Of a stretch of 6,314 nucleotides of DNA, positions 5,186 through 6,314 are shown piece by piece (positions within the stretch are counted from its first letter, which is position 1; every line of letters begins with the position of its first letter). The notes beneath the pieces were generated by a model, which saw only the letters and a program-made list of their open reading frames with translations, was not told the origin of the DNA and made no database searches. Position numbers and translations under genes: made by a program. Location: positions 1 through 6,314 of the forward strand of contig JAEYOT010000858.1 in assembly GCA_023411445.1 (NCBI GenBank), given 5' to 3'. This stretch comes from Pseudomonadota bacterium. GTDB taxonomy: Bacteria > Myxococcota_A > Polyangia > Polyangiales > Polyangiaceae.

Positions 5186-6314
5186 ATGATCCAGCAAGGC
5201 GATCTGCTTGCCGGGAAGTACCGCGTGGAGCAAGTGCTCGGCGCGGGCGGCATGGGCTACGTCGTCGCGGCGACGCACGAGCAGCTGGGTCAGAAGGTGG
5301 CCGTCAAGCTGCTCGTGCCAGAGCTGTGCGAAAACCAAGACTCCGTCACGCGCTTCTTGCGTGAAGCGCGGGCGGCGGTGCGCATCCAGAGTGAGCACGT
5401 CGCGCGCGTGTTGGACGTGGGCGAGCTGACGAACGGCGCGCCCTACATGGTGATGGAGTTCCTATCCGGTCGCGACTTGGCGGAGGAGCTGGACTTGCCG
5501 GGTCAGCTCGAGGTGCCCGAGGCCATCGACTACGTGCTGCAAGCCTCGGAAGCCGTCGCGGAAGCGCACTCCATCGGTGTCATTCACCGCGACTTGAAGC
5601 CGGCCAATCTGTTTCTGACGCAGCGCCCGGACGGATCCCCGCTGGTCAAGGTGCTGGACTTTGGCATCTCCAAGGCGATCAGCACGGACGAGAACCCGAT
5701 CGAAGGCGCAGCGAGCCTGACGGCGACGCATTCGCTCTTGGGCTCGCCGGCTTACATGTCACCGGAGCAGATCCGCCGCCCCAAGTCGGTCGACATTCGG
5801 ACGGATATTTGGGCGCTCGGCTCGATCTTGTACGAGCTTCTGGCGCGCGAGCCGCCGTTCACCGCGGACTCTCCGCTCGCGCTGTTGGCGGCGGTCGTCT
5901 CCGATCCGCTGCCGAACATCCGTGACAAGCGCCCAGATGTGCCGCCCGAGCTAGCCGCCGTGATCGAGCGTTGCTTGGAGAAGAAGCCAGAGCACCGCTA
6001 CCAAACCGTGGCTGAGCTGGCTGAGGCGCTCGCGCCGTTCGCTCCGCGTTCGCAGTCTTCCATCTCGCGCATCTCCGGCATCTTGCGCTCGACGTCGCTG
6101 CGGCCCCCGGCGTCGGACAAGTCGATCTCGTCGCAGCGCACGCTGCAAAGCGCGGGGCCGCTCACGCCGGTCAGCGGTGACCAAGCGACGGAGGCGGCCG
6201 AGGTGGCGCAGGTGAAGATCGTGACGCCCGTGCCGCAGAACAGCGACAAGGCCACGCGCATGGACTGGGAGGCAGAAGCCGTGAAGGGCGCGCGCTCGCG
6301 GCGCCGTGTGGTGG
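5186..6314 (+). CDS. Eukaryote-like Ser/Thr protein kinase (Hanks type, PknB-like), C-terminus beyond right edge
   Basis: At least 376 codons are open to the window edge. Residues about 12-285 form a complete kinase domain: Gly-loop GAGGMGYV (19-26), ATP-anchoring Lys in VAVK (K41), helix-C Glu (E60), the catalytic loop HRDLKPAN (134-141, D136 and N141), DFG (158-160), SPE (192-194), DIWALG and the subdomain XI Arg (R271). All residues needed for activity are present, and the HRD Arg marks it as an RD kinase, probably activated by phosphorylation of the Ser/Thr-rich segment before SPE. Residues 286-376 are a Ser/Thr- and Pro-rich juxtamembrane-like linker. The last visible residues, GARSRRRVV, look like the positive flank before a transmembrane helix, which would put an extracytoplasmic sensor domain beyond the edge; this is inference. 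Phosphorylation targets cannot be read. ATG 5186 is chosen because the kinase domain begins right after it; there is no clear ribosome binding site. Confidence 0.93.
   Translation, partial: MIQQGDLLAGKYRVEQVLGAGGMGYVVAATHEQLGQKVAVKLLVPELCENQDSVTRFLREARAAVRIQSEHVARVLDVGELTNGAPYMVMEFLSGRDLAEELDLPGQLEVPEAIDYVLQASEAVAEAHSIGVIHRDLKPANLFLTQRPDGSPLVKVLDFGISKAISTDENPIEGAASLTATHSLLGSPAYMSPEQIRRPKSVDIRTDIWALGSILYELLAREPPFTADSPLALLAAVVSDPLPNIRDKRPDVPPELAAVIERCLEKKPEHRYQTVAELAEALAPFAPRSQSSISRISGILRSTSLRPPASDKSISSQRTLQSAGPLTPVSGDQATEAAEVAQVKIVTPVPQNSDKATRMDWEAEAVKGARSRRRVV

Overview
The window is very GC-rich and has strong third-position G/C bias. It looks like chromosomal DNA of a myxobacterium-type member of Myxococcota, possibly a Sorangium/Polyangium relative. 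This rests on style and not on a marker gene. The clues are a eukaryote-like Ser/Thr protein kinase, a Gly/Ala/Ser-linker Cys-rich lipoprotein, a multiheme cytochrome lipoprotein, a lysine-alanine-proline-rich histone-H1-like tail, and many genes without a clear Shine-Dalgarno sequence. There are no insertion sequences, tRNAs, rRNAs, CRISPR arrays or phage genes.

Layout, left to right: (1) the start of a minus-strand gene for a multiheme c-type cytochrome lipoprotein, which leaves the window at base 1; (2) a divergent intergenic region of about 160 bp with a 10-bp palindrome and a small hairpin; (3) a plus-strand thiamine-diphosphate enzyme of the acetolactate synthase superfamily, 595 aa; (4) only 10 bp away and convergent with it, a two-gene minus-strand operon of a SnoaL/NTF2-like protein followed by a small STAS-like protein of unknown role; (5) across a 33-bp AT-richer divergent gap, a plus-strand gene joining a histone-H1-like (A)KKAPKA(M/V) repeat tail to a DUF1801 (YdhG-like) domain; (6) a gap of about 165 bp; (7) a plus-strand lipoprotein with a low-complexity linker and a 30-cysteine C-terminal domain; (8) 57 bp later, a plus-strand Ser/Thr kinase that leaves the window on the right.

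The genes do not form one obvious pathway. Two local groupings can be argued: the SnoaL-like/STAS-like pair as a co-transcribed unit, and the Cys-rich lipoprotein with the kinase as a possible envelope-signalling pair. The most unusual single object is the H1-like tail fused to DUF1801. I see no convincing large new system such as a defence island or an obvious biosynthetic cluster. The second-look candidates are the H1-DUF1801 fusion, the orphan ThDP enzyme that departs from classical acetolactate synthase at key positions, and the lipoprotein/kinase neighbourhood.
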